From JAIBBG01 sp043748015 (lineage in GTDB: Bacteria; Bacteroidota; Bacteroidia; Flavobacteriales_D; Sanyastnellaceae), in assembly GCA_043748015.1 (NCBI GenBank), contig JAYTOA010000206.1, positions 1 through 37,418 of the forward strand: DNA of 37,418 bases, written 5' to 3'. Made by a program: the position numbers and the translations under genes. Under the pieces are notes generated by a model, which did no database searches, was not told the origin of the DNA, and saw nothing but the letters and a program-made list of their open reading frames with translations. Shown here one piece after another: positions 25,662-33,728 of this stretch (the stretch's first letter is position 1; each line of letters starts with the position of its first letter).

Positions 25662-27085
25662 CGCAATCGAATTTTCAAATAGCAATTTCAAAACCATGGA
25701 TGCTGTTGGCTGTGGTCATCTCACTTTTGTCAATGTCGTTTTCCGGTTGCAAATCGGGAAAGCCGGCGTCCAAGAGCGAGAAAGTCATTGTAGCGCCTGT
25801 AGCAGCGCCGGAATGGGTGGGAACAAGACCACACAGCAGTTCAAATTACATAGGCATTGGATCGAGTAGTAAGGTAAGTCAACCGTTGGACTATCAAAAC
25901 ATCGCCAAGAAAAATGCATTGAATGATTTGGCATCAGAGATCAGTGTTAGGGTGCAAGGTTCAACATTTCTGAATACACTCGAAGTGAATAAAAATTTTA
26001 GCGAGGAGTTTATCTCGAATATTTCCACGACAACAGATGAGAAAATTGAGAACTTCGAGATAGCAGGAACGTGGGAGAATGAAAAGGAATTCTGGACTTA
26101 TTACAGACTCAATAAAGCAGAGTATCAGCGTCAAAAAATGGAGAAGAAGAATCAAGCACTGAGCTCTTCCTATGATTATTACCTGAAAGGAAAATCTGCA
26201 GAGCAAGACGCCAATATCGCCGCAGCTTTTGATCTTTACATGCATGGACTTTTTGCATTGAAAGCGTATTGGGCGGAAGTAAATGATTACAGCACGGAAA
26301 ACGGCAAAGTCTATCTCGACAACGAAATTTACAGCAGCTTGCAGAGAATTACTTCGGGATTGAGCATCAAACCGGGAACAACCAAGGTGATTCTTTCTTC
26401 AGAGAACAAATACAATGTTGATGTTCCCGCAAGCGTGGAGTATGAAGGAAAATCGGTGAATGGCATCAGCGTTTCATATCTCTACAATAAGACAAGTTAT
26501 ATGAAACCTCGATCGGTCATTACCACTGATGGAGGCAAGTTCACAGTGAATGTCAGTGGAGTGAGTGCATCAGAAAAATCCAACAATCTCGATCTGAAAA
26601 TTAATTTAGATCCGATGATCGCCGGAGATTTGGACAAGCAGATTCAAGTCGGATTGATGAAGAATATGAAGGCCGACAGCCGTTCGATTCCCATCGAAAT
26701 GAGGTCGCCAAGTTTCTTTATACAAAGTGAAGAAAGGAGCTATGGACAACCGTCACAAGGTTCATTATTGGCAAGTGCGCTCAATTCCGAACTGGCCAAA
26801 CAGGGGATGAGAGTGGTAACAGCTAGAGGTGAAAATGATTTCGACGTGAGCATTACTTCCAACACAACAGCGGGCGGTAGTTCGCAAGGATTCGTAGTGG
26901 CATTTCTTGAAATGACGGTCAAAGTGAAGAGTATGAAATCCGGTGAGATTGTTTATCAGGAATCCCTTTCAGCCATCAAAGGACTTCAATTGAATGCAGG
27001 TGCTGCGAGTATTGAAGCCTACAAAAAAGGAAAAGAAAAAATTGAACAACAGATTTCCAAGAGTATTCTTGAGGCGATTTTATAA
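25658..27085 (+). CDS. LPP20-family lipoprotein
   Basis: 475 residues. The N-terminus is a lipoprotein signal with lipobox FSGC after a hydrophobic stretch (WMLLAVVISLLSMS). The LPP20 domain spans about 50-165, with PEWVGTRPHSSSNYIGIGSS, then AKKNALNDLASEISVRVQGS and ENEKEFWTYYRLNKAEYQRQ. A beta-rich middle (PEGA/Ig-like, VKVKSMKSGEI near the end) and a second domain with LASALNSELAKQGMRVV follow, similar to the DNA-free CsgG/TolB-like folds of envelope proteins. LPP20 relatives include FlgP of Vibrio. It overlaps the CsgG-like gene by ATGA, so the two probably work together in the outer membrane. Confidence 0.83.
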   Translation: MTQSNFQIAISKPWMLLAVVISLLSMSFSGCKSGKPASKSEKVIVAPVAAPEWVGTRPHSSSNYIGIGSSSKVSQPLDYQNIAKKNALNDLASEISVRVQGSTFLNTLEVNKNFSEEFISNISTTTDEKIENFEIAGTWENEKEFWTYYRLNKAEYQRQKMEKKNQALSSSYDYYLKGKSAEQDANIAAAFDLYMHGLFALKAYWAEVNDYSTENGKVYLDNEIYSSLQRITSGLSIKPGTTKVILSSENKYNVDVPASVEYEGKSVNGISVSYLYNKTSYMKPRSVITTDGGKFTVNVSGVSASEKSNNLDLKINLDPMIAGDLDKQIQVGLMKNMKADSRSIPIEMRSPSFFIQSEERSYGQPSQGSLLASALNSELAKQGMRVVTARGENDFDVSITSNTTAGGSSQGFVVAFLEMTVKVKSMKSGEIVYQESLSAIKGLQLNAGAASIEAYKKGKEKIEQQISKSILEAIL

Positions 27086-27136
27086 TCAAGGAATGGCCTT
27101 CGGTTTTTTGGAAGGCGCTGTAATAAATGGAAATTT

Positions 27137-27144
27137 TACCTTTG
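27137..27144 (+). promoter_or_regulatory. Candidate -7 element of the small LPP20-like lipoprotein gene
   Basis: TACCTTTG exactly fits TAnnTTTG and lies 59 bases before the ATG at 27204. No TTTG is found 19 bases upstream. It suggests the last lipoprotein gene of the cluster can be transcribed on its own. Confidence 0.4.
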
Positions 27145-27203
27145 GCACGATTGTAGAAAACGGACAAAACACAAACAGGACATAACCATAAAAACAAAGT
27201 GAT

Positions 27204-27794
27204 ATGAAAACGAGAAAATTTACATTGATGATTCTAGTAGCCGCCATAGCGATTTTTGGTTCGGCATGTGGAAAGAAGAAAAAGAAAGCAGCTGAAACAC
27301 CAAAGCCAAAAGGTGAAGTATTGATCAACGAGTATTGCACAGGCGATCAATACATGAGCACCAAAGAGGCATTCCGCGCTACTGCAACAGGTGAGAGCAT
27401 GGACCGTGAGACGGCAAAAAAGAAGGCACGCTCAAACGCCAACTCTGAAATGGCAAAGACCATCAGTTCAACAATGAAGATCGTGGGTGATAATTATGTC
27501 AACTCAACTGAGTTCAATAACAAAGAAGAAGTGACAGAAACATTCCAGGAGATGGCCCGCACGGTTGTCGATCAGGAATTGCGCGGAGCAATTGAGATCT
27601 GCGAGAAGTTAACACAGCGTGAAGACGGAACATTCGTGAGCTATGTAGCACTCGAATTGAGCGGATCAAAGATTGCAGATGCCTACAACAAAGGACTTTC
27701 ACAAAACGAAAAATTGAAAGCAGATTACAACTACGAAAAGTTCAAAGACACTTTCAACAAGGAAATGGAAAAGATGGAAAACGATCGTAAATAA
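27204..27794 (+). CDS. Small LPP20-like lipoprotein
   Basis: 196 residues with a lipoprotein signal (lipobox GSAC, cysteine at about 22) followed by a lysine run and a short Pro/Lys linker. The mature domain has the same order of elements as the LPP20 domain of the gene before it: an A-K-K-K-A-x-x-N helix (TAKKKARSNANSEMAKTI), a segment T-E-T-F-Q-E-M, and a strand FVSYVALELSGSKIADAY. I therefore infer that it is a diverged, single-domain relative, held in the inner leaflet of the outer membrane. A strong terminator follows at 27816-27850, closing the cluster. Confidence 0.8.
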   Translation: MKTRKFTLMILVAAIAIFGSACGKKKKKAAETPKPKGEVLINEYCTGDQYMSTKEAFRATATGESMDRETAKKKARSNANSEMAKTISSTMKIVGDNYVNSTEFNNKEEVTETFQEMARTVVDQELRGAIEICEKLTQREDGTFVSYVALELSGSKIADAYNKGLSQNEKLKADYNYEKFKDTFNKEMEKMENDRK

Positions 27795-27815
27795 TCGAGC
27801 CATCACAACAAAATA

Positions 27816-27850
27816 AAAATCCCCGGAGCAATGCTTCGGGGATTTTTTTT
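27816..27850 (+). terminator. Rho-independent terminator closing the lipoprotein cluster
   Basis: AAATCCCCG pairs with CGGGGATTT, with a small inner AGC/GCT helix, followed by a run of eight T. It begins 22 bases after the stop at 27794. Confidence 0.92.
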
Positions 27851-27917
27851 ATTTCTTGAATTGGAGAATTATTGACTCGAAGATTTGCGATGTTTGATTT
27901 GTGATTTGAGGCGGCGC

Positions 27918-27952
27918 CCCTAATTCCTAAATCCTAATCGCTAACCCCTATT
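27918..27952. repeat. Five degenerate CCTAAT-type heptamers at the end of icd
   Basis: Five 7-base units in tandem: CCCTAAT, TCCTAAA, TCCTAAT, CGCTAAC, CCCTATT. On the other strand this is the TTAGGGA-like pattern. The last unit covers the icd stop codon (CTA at 27948-27950). Similar short degenerate TTAGG-type runs occur between genes in some Bacteroidota; that statement is from memory. Confidence 0.65.
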
Positions 27953-29177
27953 TCTCCATTCTCTTTCTCAACTCCGCATCCAGTGCATCCAGAAAATCTT
28001 CTGTCGTCAGGTAGTGTTCAGATTTAAGAGCATCGCCATGAATGCAAATCGCAAGGTCTTTTGTCATCTTGCCACCTTCAACTACATCTACACAAACGGA
28101 TTCAAGTGTCTGCGAGAATTTAGCAAGCTCTGCATTGCCGTCGAGTTTCGCGCGGTGAGCAAGTCCTTGAGTCCATGCGAAGATGGAAGCGATTGGATTG
28201 GTCGATGTTTTCTTTCCAGCCTGGTGCTGACGATAATGACGTGTTACTGTTCCATGTGCAGCTTCCGCTTCCATGGTTTTGCCATCGGGTGTAATGAGAG
28301 CTGAAGTCATCAGACCCAATGAGCCGAAACCTTGTGCAACGATGTCACTTTGAACATCGCCGTCGTAATTCTTACACGCCCAAACAAATCCACCATCGCT
28401 CTTGAGGCAATAGGCCACCATATCATCGATGAGTCTGTGCTCGTAAGTGATGCCCAACTCAGCGAATTTTGCTTTGTATTCTTTCTGATAAACTTCTTCG
28501 AAAATGTCTTTGAATCTTCCATCGTATGCTTTTAGAATCGTATTCTTTGAAGAGAAATACAAATTCCATTTACGCGATATGGCTTGATTCATACAACTGC
28601 GAGCGAAGCCATAAACACTGTCGTCCGTGTTGTACATACTGAGAGCAACACCATCACCTTCGAAATTATATACTTCCCAGGTTTTGGTTTCGCCACCATT
28701 TTCCGGAGCGAACGACATGGTCAATTTACCTTTTCCTTTGATGACAGTATCCGTTGCGCGGTATTGATCACCAAATGCATGACGACCAATATTGATCGGT
28801 TTGGTCCATCCCGGAACAAGTCGCGGAATGTTTTTGCAAATGATCGGTTCGCGGAAAACTGTACCACCGATGATGTTGCGGATAGTGCCATTCGGACTCT
28901 TCCACATTTTCTTCAACCCAAATTCCACGACACGATCTTCATCGGGAGTGATGGTCGCGCACTTCACAGCAACATTGTATTTCAATGTCGCTTCCGCACT
29001 TTCCACGGTGACTTTGTCATCAGTGGCGTCGCGGTTTTCCATGCCGAGGTCAAAATATTTGATGTCGAGTTCGAGATATGGAAATATCAATTTGTCCTTA
29101 ATAAATTTCCAGATGATGCGAGTCATTTCGTCGCCATCCATCTCAACAATCGGGTTTGCAACTATTATTTTATTCAT
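27948..29177 (-). CDS. icd: NADP-dependent isocitrate dehydrogenase, eukaryote-like type
   Basis: 409 residues, the size of the homodimeric type II enzymes related to eukaryotic IDH1/IDH2, and unlike the E. coli enzyme. Clear family blocks are NPIVEMDGDEMTRIIW (about 8-23), WKSPNGTIRNIIGGTVFREP (substrate loop), IGRHAFGDQYRATD, the metal-binding DDMVAYCLKSDGGFVWACKNYDGDVQSD, and the coenzyme region EAAHGTVTRHYRQHQ. The enzyme oxidises isocitrate to 2-oxoglutarate and makes NADPH. It is on the minus strand downstream of ndk, separated by a likely terminator. Confidence 0.96.
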   Translation of the reverse strand: MNKIIVANPIVEMDGDEMTRIIWKFIKDKLIFPYLELDIKYFDLGMENRDATDDKVTVESAEATLKYNVAVKCATITPDEDRVVEFGLKKMWKSPNGTIRNIIGGTVFREPIICKNIPRLVPGWTKPINIGRHAFGDQYRATDTVIKGKGKLTMSFAPENGGETKTWEVYNFEGDGVALSMYNTDDSVYGFARSCMNQAISRKWNLYFSSKNTILKAYDGRFKDIFEEVYQKEYKAKFAELGITYEHRLIDDMVAYCLKSDGGFVWACKNYDGDVQSDIVAQGFGSLGLMTSALITPDGKTMEAEAAHGTVTRHYRQHQAGKKTSTNPIASIFAWTQGLAHRAKLDGNAELAKFSQTLESVCVDVVEGGKMTKDLAICIHGDALKSEHYLTTEDFLDALDAELRKRMEK

Positions 29178-29199
29178 AGAATGAAATTATAGGGTGAAC

Positions 29200-29225
29200 A
29201 AAAATGCCGGTATCAAAACACCGAC
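29200..29225 (-). terminator. Likely terminator of ndk
   Basis: On the minus strand, GTCGGT pairs with ACCGGC (one wobble) around an 8-base loop, followed by ATTTTT. It lies 18 bases after the ndk stop and 23 bases before the icd start. Confidence 0.55.
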
Positions 29226-29243
29226 TGTAAATAACTATTCGAC

Positions 29244-29663
29244 TTAAGCGTGCTCGCGTGTGCTGAAATAGAAAGCGCCTTCGTTCAAAGCGTTCTCATC
29301 GCTATCACTGCCATGAACCGCGTTAGCAGCGATGCTCGTTGCGAACATCTTGCGGATAGTTCCTTCAGCAGCATTCTGCGGATCAGTGGCGCCAATCAAT
29401 GTGCGAAAATCTTCCACGGCATTGTCTTTTACAAGAATAGCAGCCACGATTGGACCGCTGCTCATGTATTCCACAAGTTCACCAAAGAAGCCACGCTCCT
29501 TATGCACTTCATAAAATTTACTTGCTTCCTCAGTGCTGAGTTTGGTCCATTTCATTGCTTTGATCTGGAATCCTGCGCCAATTATTTTGTCGATGATTTT
29601 TCCTGTATGTCCTGCTGCTGTTGCGTCAGGTTTAATCATTGTGAAGGTTACTTTACCGGCCAT
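29244..29663 (-). CDS. ndk: Nucleoside-diphosphate kinase
   Basis: 139 residues from ATG 29663; the frame runs up to 29738, but family members begin at MAGKVTFTMIKPDA. The phosphate-accepting histidine is H117 in NAVHGSDSDENA. Other blocks are GFQIKAMKW, FYEVHKERGFFGELVEYM and NAAEGTIRKMFA. The enzyme transfers the gamma phosphate between nucleoside triphosphates and diphosphates via a phosphohistidine. It has its own -7-like element 36 bases upstream and a terminator between it and icd. Confidence 0.97.
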   Translation of the reverse strand: MAGKVTFTMIKPDATAAGHTGKIIDKIIGAGFQIKAMKWTKLSTEEASKFYEVHKERGFFGELVEYMSSGPIVAAILVKDNAVEDFRTLIGATDPQNAAEGTIRKMFATSIAANAVHGSDSDENALNEGAFYFSTREHA

Positions 29664-29698
29664 TGCTGTGTGTAATATTGTTTTTTTTAAAAGAGCGG

Positions 29699-29706
29699 CA
29701 AAGCTA
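29699..29706 (-). promoter_or_regulatory. Candidate -7 element of ndk
   Basis: The minus strand reads TAGCTTTG, an exact TAnnTTTG match, 36 bases before the ndk ATG at 29663. No TTTG sits 19 bases upstream, so the -33 part is not supported. Confidence 0.45.
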
Positions 29707-29720
29707 ATTGATTTTTCACG

Positions 29721-29757
29721 CAGATTTTCGCGGATCAAGAAGCAGATTTGTACGGAT
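29721..29757. repeat. Two copies of a 15-base CAGATTT...CGGAT unit
   Basis: CAGATTTTCGCGGAT (29721-29735) and CAGATTTGTACGGAT (29743-29757) match at 12 of 15 positions and lie 7 bases apart, just upstream of ndk. From memory, sequences of the form 'cgcagattttcgcggat' recur between genes in many Bacteroidota genomes, so this may be a dispersed element. Confidence 0.5.
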
Positions 29758-29816
29758 TTTTAATAAGTATGAATTTCCTACAACATAGCTGATGGAATTA
29801 CAGAGATGGAAGTTCA

Positions 29817-29848
29817 GTTATTGAGTAATCAGGTTATTGAGTTATTGG
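29817..29848. repeat. Four tandem octamers GTTATTGA-like before rocD
   Basis: Units GTTATTGA, GTAATCAG, GTTATTGA, GTTATTGG run head to tail in the gap between ndk and rocD. No gene or known site explains them. The gap 29664-29934 otherwise holds only the repeats and promoter elements listed here. Confidence 0.5.
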
Positions 29849-29887
29849 TGACACATGTGATTTAGGCGCATTCCCTATAATCCTTTA

Positions 29888-29918
29888 TTGCTACATTCCT
29901 TTACCCGCCCTATCTTCG
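29888..29918 (+). promoter_or_regulatory. Probable rocD promoter
   Basis: TTG (29888-29890), 20 bases of spacing, then TATCTTCG (29911-29918) is close to the Bacteroidota pattern TTTG-N19-TAnnTTTG. The transcript would start about 10 bases before the ATG at 29935. Confidence 0.5.
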
Positions 29919-29934
29919 CGCCAATCAAAAAGAC

Positions 29935-31191
29935 ATGCAAATGACCGCCGCAATTCCCGAGGTAAACAACGCTTCCAAGATGATTGAACTTGAAGAAAAA
30001 TATGGTGCGCACAATTATCATCCGCTGCCGGTGGTGCTGCACAAAGGTGAAGGCGTTTATGTGTGGGACATTGACGGAAAACGGTATTACGATTTTCTTT
30101 CAGCGTATTCTGCGGTGAATCAGGGGCATTGTCATCCAGCAATAACAGAGGCTCTTGTGGAGCAGGCCGGACAACTTGCATTGACATCGCGCGCTTTTCA
30201 CAATAGCTCGCTGGGTGTTTACGAAAAATACATCTGTGAATATTTCGGTTATGATAAAGTATTGCCGATGAATACCGGTGCTGAAGGCGTTGAAACAGCC
30301 ATCAAACTATGCCGTAAATGGGCTTATGAGAAAAAGGGCATTGCAGAAAATGCTGCGAAAATTATTGTTTGCGAACAGAATTTTCATGGCCGCACAACAA
30401 CCATTGTTTCTTTTTCCAGCGATCCGGATTCATTTGGAAATTTCGGACCATTCAGTCCGGGTTTTGTGAGTATTCCATACAACGATTTGAAAGCGTTGGA
30501 AGAAGCATTGAAAGATAAAAACGTAGCTGGATTTTTATTCGAGCCTATACAAGGTGAAGCGGGTGTAATGGTTCCCGACGAAGGCTATATCGCAAAAGCT
30601 TTTGATCTGTGTCGTGAGAGGAAAGTTCTTTTCATCGCTGATGAAATACAAACAGGAATTGCACGCACCGGTAAAATGTTGGCATGTGATCACGAAGGAG
30701 TTCATCCCGACATGTTGATTTTGGGAAAGGCGTTGAGCGGAGGAATCTATCCGGTGAGTGCTGTGTTGTGCAATGATGAAATCATGCTTTGCATTAAACC
30801 CGGGCAGCATGGAAGTACTTACGGTGGAAACCCAATTTCAGCAAAGGTTGCTATTGCAGCATTGAAAGTGGTGAAAGATGAAAACTTGGCTGAGAATGCT
30901 CAGCGTCTTGGAATTATTTTCCGCAAGGAGATGAACCGAATTATCGAAAAAACGGATCTTGTGAATGTGGTGCGTGGCAAAGGTTTGCTCAATGCCATTG
31001 TCATCAATGATACAGAAGACAGCAGTACGGCCTGGAATATTTGTCTGGCTCTTGCTGCAAATGGTTTGCTGGCGAAGCCTACACACGGCAACATCATTCG
31101 CTTTGCACCACCTCTTGTGATGACCGAAGATCAATTGATGGATTGCGTTTCCATTATTGAAAGGACAATTTTGAATTTTACAAAGGCGTAA
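29935..31191 (+). CDS. rocD: Ornithine aminotransferase
   Basis: 418 residues (ATG at 29935, with another ATG two codons on). A class III PLP-dependent aminotransferase. Ornithine aminotransferase features are HNYHPLPVVLHKGEGVYVWD, DFLSAYSAVNQGHCHP, MNTGAEGVETAIKL, NFHGRTTTIVSFSSDPD, the PLP-binding aspartate in FIADEIQTGIARTGK (D236) and the Schiff-base lysine K265 in LILGKALSGG. It converts ornithine and 2-oxoglutarate to glutamate semialdehyde and glutamate, linking arginine and proline metabolism. The DUF3109 gene follows 14 bases downstream. Confidence 0.95.
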   Translation: MQMTAAIPEVNNASKMIELEEKYGAHNYHPLPVVLHKGEGVYVWDIDGKRYYDFLSAYSAVNQGHCHPAITEALVEQAGQLALTSRAFHNSSLGVYEKYICEYFGYDKVLPMNTGAEGVETAIKLCRKWAYEKKGIAENAAKIIVCEQNFHGRTTTIVSFSSDPDSFGNFGPFSPGFVSIPYNDLKALEEALKDKNVAGFLFEPIQGEAGVMVPDEGYIAKAFDLCRERKVLFIADEIQTGIARTGKMLACDHEGVHPDMLILGKALSGGIYPVSAVLCNDEIMLCIKPGQHGSTYGGNPISAKVAIAALKVVKDENLAENAQRLGIIFRKEMNRIIEKTDLVNVVRGKGLLNAIVINDTEDSSTAWNICLALAANGLLAKPTHGNIIRFAPPLVMTEDQLMDCVSIIERTILNFTKA

Positions 31192-31205
31192 TTTTTTTGC
31201 GAAGT

Positions 31206-31784
31206 ATGATCATAATCGGCGAGACATTGGTGAGTGAAGAGTTGTTCGAAGAATATTTTGTTTGTGATCTTGCGGCATGCAAAGGAGCGTGTTGCATTGA
31301 GGGTGAAAGTGGTGCGCCGCTTGAGCCTGAAGAGCTTGATCGACTGGAAGAAGTTTACGATGTGGTGAAACCATACATGCGTCCTGAAGGAATCGAAGCA
31401 ATTGAAAAACTGGGATTGTATCAGATTGATGAGGACGGTGACATGGTGACCACACTCGTGGGCAATCATGGCGAATGTTCTTTCGTCAATTTTGATGAAA
31501 GAGGAATTGCGAAATGTTCACTGGAGCAAGCTTTTCTAGATGGCAAAACAGATTGGAAGAAACCGATTTCGTGTCATCTTTATCCGGTGCGTATCGCAAA
31601 ACTTCCGGAATACACGGCTGTCAACTATCACAAATGGCAAGTTTGTTCTCCTGCATGTGCATGCGGATCAGCGCTGAAAGTCGCGGTATATCAGTTTCTC
31701 AAAGAGCCTCTTACAAGAAAATTCGGTTCTGAATGGTATGCAGAACTGGTTGAAACAGCCATCGCTTACAAGTCGCAATTATAA
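31206..31784 (+). CDS. DUF3109 cysteine-rich protein
   Basis: 192 residues from ATG 31206, opening MIIIGETLVSEELFEEYFVC, the usual family start. Four early cysteines lie in FVCDLAACKGACCIEGE (C20, C25, C29, C30). Further ones occur in NHGECSF, AKCSLE, ISCHLYPV and VCSPACACGS. This spacing is the DUF3109/YkgJ type, expected to bind zinc or an iron-sulfur cluster. The function is unknown. It starts 14 bases after rocD and is probably co-transcribed, although its product need not act in the same pathway. Confidence 0.88.
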   Translation: MIIIGETLVSEELFEEYFVCDLAACKGACCIEGESGAPLEPEELDRLEEVYDVVKPYMRPEGIEAIEKLGLYQIDEDGDMVTTLVGNHGECSFVNFDERGIAKCSLEQAFLDGKTDWKKPISCHLYPVRIAKLPEYTAVNYHKWQVCSPACACGSALKVAVYQFLKEPLTRKFGSEWYAELVETAIAYKSQL

Positions 31785-31894
31785 TCGCGATCTATCCACG
31801 ACACATAGTTAATAGATGTTTGAATCTCACCTCATTCCATGATTGTCGCATTCTACTTTGCGGCGTTAATCATGAACCGGTGAAAAAGCATCCA

Positions 31895-32992
31895 ATGACT
31901 AAAATATTAACTGTTCTGACCTTTGTACTAGTTTGCGGATTGTGTGTCGCGCAATCCAGTCCTGACAGTATTTCTTATCAAGCTGTCGTTCGCGATCTGA
32001 TGGGCAATGAATTGGGCAATGAAACGGTTACTATCGAATTTGCTATACGCGCAGGTAGCCCTGCTGGCACCATTGCATTTGAAGAATTTCACAGCTTGAT
32101 TTCTACGAATCAATTCGGATTGTTTACGGCAATGATTGGCAACGGTGTTCCAACCGGCAACGGACAATTCAATACACTAAGCGCTATTCCATGGGAGTCG
32201 CAAATTTATTTTCTTGAGGTGCGAGCCGCAATTCCAGGTCAGGGATCTACGCAAGTAATCGGGGTTTCGCAAATGCTCACCGTGCCTTATGCTTTTTACG
32301 CATCGCGCGCAGGAACTGTCGCCAACGAAGCCGATGGTGACCCGGAGAATGAATTGATTCAAGACTTTTCGTTGTCGGGTACAACACTTACGATTAGTGA
32401 AAGCGATATTGAGTATTCAGTAGATCTGTCATCTTTGAATGAAGCGGGCGATACAGATTCATCCAATGAATTGATAACAGGAATGAATTTGGACAATCAA
32501 TTTCAATTGCAGATCAATGAAGGCGTTGCATCGCAAACAGTAGATCTCGATCCCGTGGCACATGCAACATGGGATGAGAACACAACTGCCATATACAACG
32601 TAGATAAGCGCATTGGCGTGGGCACGACAACACCAAATAGTACGTTGGAAGTTTCCGGTTCACTGGGAATGAGCGTTACCATTTTGAATGGTGAAAATTA
32701 TGATCTCAATGCAAGTCCAACCAATGAATCAACAGTCATTTTTCTCTGCAATGTCACTACTCAGAATGTGACGATATCGTTGATTCCGGCATCAACTTGT
32801 CCGGGAAGAGTTTACAAATTCCGCAAGATGTTCAACAACGCTTCGACAACGAACACCGTGAACATAGTTGCAAATTCAGGTGAGACTATTGACGGACTTC
32901 CAATCTATACCATGACGAATATGTATGCAGAGTACTTATCCATCGTGAGTAATGGAAGTGCATGGTATGTTATCGAACACAGCAAAGAGTGA
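31895..32992 (+). CDS. Secreted Bacteroidota surface protein (tail-fibre-like modular family)
   Basis: 365 residues from ATG 31895, chosen for its signal peptide (MTKILTVLTFVLVCGLCVAQ). The first domain has the widespread Bacteroidota pattern SISYQAVVRDLMGNEL ... FEEFHSLISTNQFGLFTAMIG ... VPYAFYASRA. This is followed by acidic, strand-rich linkers with DGDPENELIQD, and WDENTTAIYNVDKRIGVGTTTPNSTLEVSG, the trimeric-fibre 'G(I/V)GT..P...L.V.G' motif. The C-terminal part is beta-rich. No T9SS domain is obvious at the end. It leads a tightly spaced operon with the type B-CTD protein, a PorP-like barrel and an OmpA protein. Its own role is unknown, possibly adhesion. Confidence 0.78.
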   Translation: MTKILTVLTFVLVCGLCVAQSSPDSISYQAVVRDLMGNELGNETVTIEFAIRAGSPAGTIAFEEFHSLISTNQFGLFTAMIGNGVPTGNGQFNTLSAIPWESQIYFLEVRAAIPGQGSTQVIGVSQMLTVPYAFYASRAGTVANEADGDPENELIQDFSLSGTTLTISESDIEYSVDLSSLNEAGDTDSSNELITGMNLDNQFQLQINEGVASQTVDLDPVAHATWDENTTAIYNVDKRIGVGTTTPNSTLEVSGSLGMSVTILNGENYDLNASPTNESTVIFLCNVTTQNVTISLIPASTCPGRVYKFRKMFNNASTTNTVNIVANSGETIDGLPIYTMTNMYAEYLSIVSNGSAWYVIEHSKE

Positions 32993-32996
32993 TTGG

Positions 32997-33728
32997 ATGC
33001 AAAAAATTTTGTTTGCCATATTGTTATGTTATGTCGCTGTGTTTTGCAGCGCACAGATCGTTCTGGACAGACAAGTGATTGCACCTTTTGCGATGAACCA
33101 ATGTGGAACGTTTTGCATTAGTTCAAGTGCCGGTCAGATTGAAACAAACACTTATCAAAACGAGCATTCAGTTGTCACTTCCGGATTTGAACAGCCGGTT
33201 GGAGAATTGTCAATGCTTGTTCAATTGAAAATAGTTTACAACACCTGCACGAAATTTTATCAGGCGGAAATCATCTCGATTTCAGGTTGCACAACAATCG
33301 ATTCCATTACCGTATTCTGGAACAATCTACCGGGATCCTTAATCAACAATGTTCTTCCGATGCACACCACGCTGGATATAGTCGCCAACAATGGTTGTGG
33401 GTATCATGCGGAGTACGACTTCAATTTAATGGACCTTGAAAAGGTGGGTTGTGATCTTATTTTCTACAATTATCTGTCACCAAATGGTGATGGAGACAAC
33501 GACAATTGGAGGATTGAGAATATCGAATTGGGACGCTATGCCGATAACACCATTGTATTTCTGAATCGCTGGGGAATGTCGGTCTGGGAGACAAAAGGAT
33601 ATGACAACATTACGAATAGTTGGACGGGATTGAATTCAAACGGCGAGCAACTACCCGATGGTACATACTACTATAAAATGAACGCCAATGGTTTTCATTA
33701 TTCCGGTTATGTTGAACTAATGCGATGA
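32997..33728 (+). CDS. Small secreted protein with T9SS type B (gliding-motility C-terminal) domain
   Basis: 243 residues from ATG 32997, 4 bases after the preceding stop; an upstream ATG at 32952 would overlap that gene. It has a signal peptide (MQKILFAILLCYVAVFCSAQ) and a short, cysteine-containing middle domain. The C-terminal sorting domain, about 155-243, has YLSPNGDGDNDNWRIENIE, VFLNRWGMSVWETKGYDN, WTGLNSNGEQLPDGTYYYKM and the end GYVELMR. Type B domains direct export and surface attachment via T9SS and are often paired with a PorP/SprF partner, which is the next gene here, overlapping by ATGA. The passenger part is unusually small. Confidence 0.85.
   Translation: MQKILFAILLCYVAVFCSAQIVLDRQVIAPFAMNQCGTFCISSSAGQIETNTYQNEHSVVTSGFEQPVGELSMLVQLKIVYNTCTKFYQAEIISISGCTTIDSITVFWNNLPGSLINNVLPMHTTLDIVANNGCGYHAEYDFNLMDLEKVGCDLIFYNYLSPNGDGDNDNWRIENIELGRYADNTIVFLNRWGMSVWETKGYDNITNSWTGLNSNGEQLPDGTYYYKMNANGFHYSGYVELMR

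Noticed and set aside
27096..27116. GCCTTC/GAAGGC stem after the LPP20 gene
   Set aside because: The T-run is in the loop and not after the stem, so it does not look like a terminator.
28584..29192. A 202-residue plus-strand open frame opposite icd
   Set aside because: It lies wholly antisense to a well-conserved enzyme and its product has no recognisable domain. Long antisense frames arise from codon bias.
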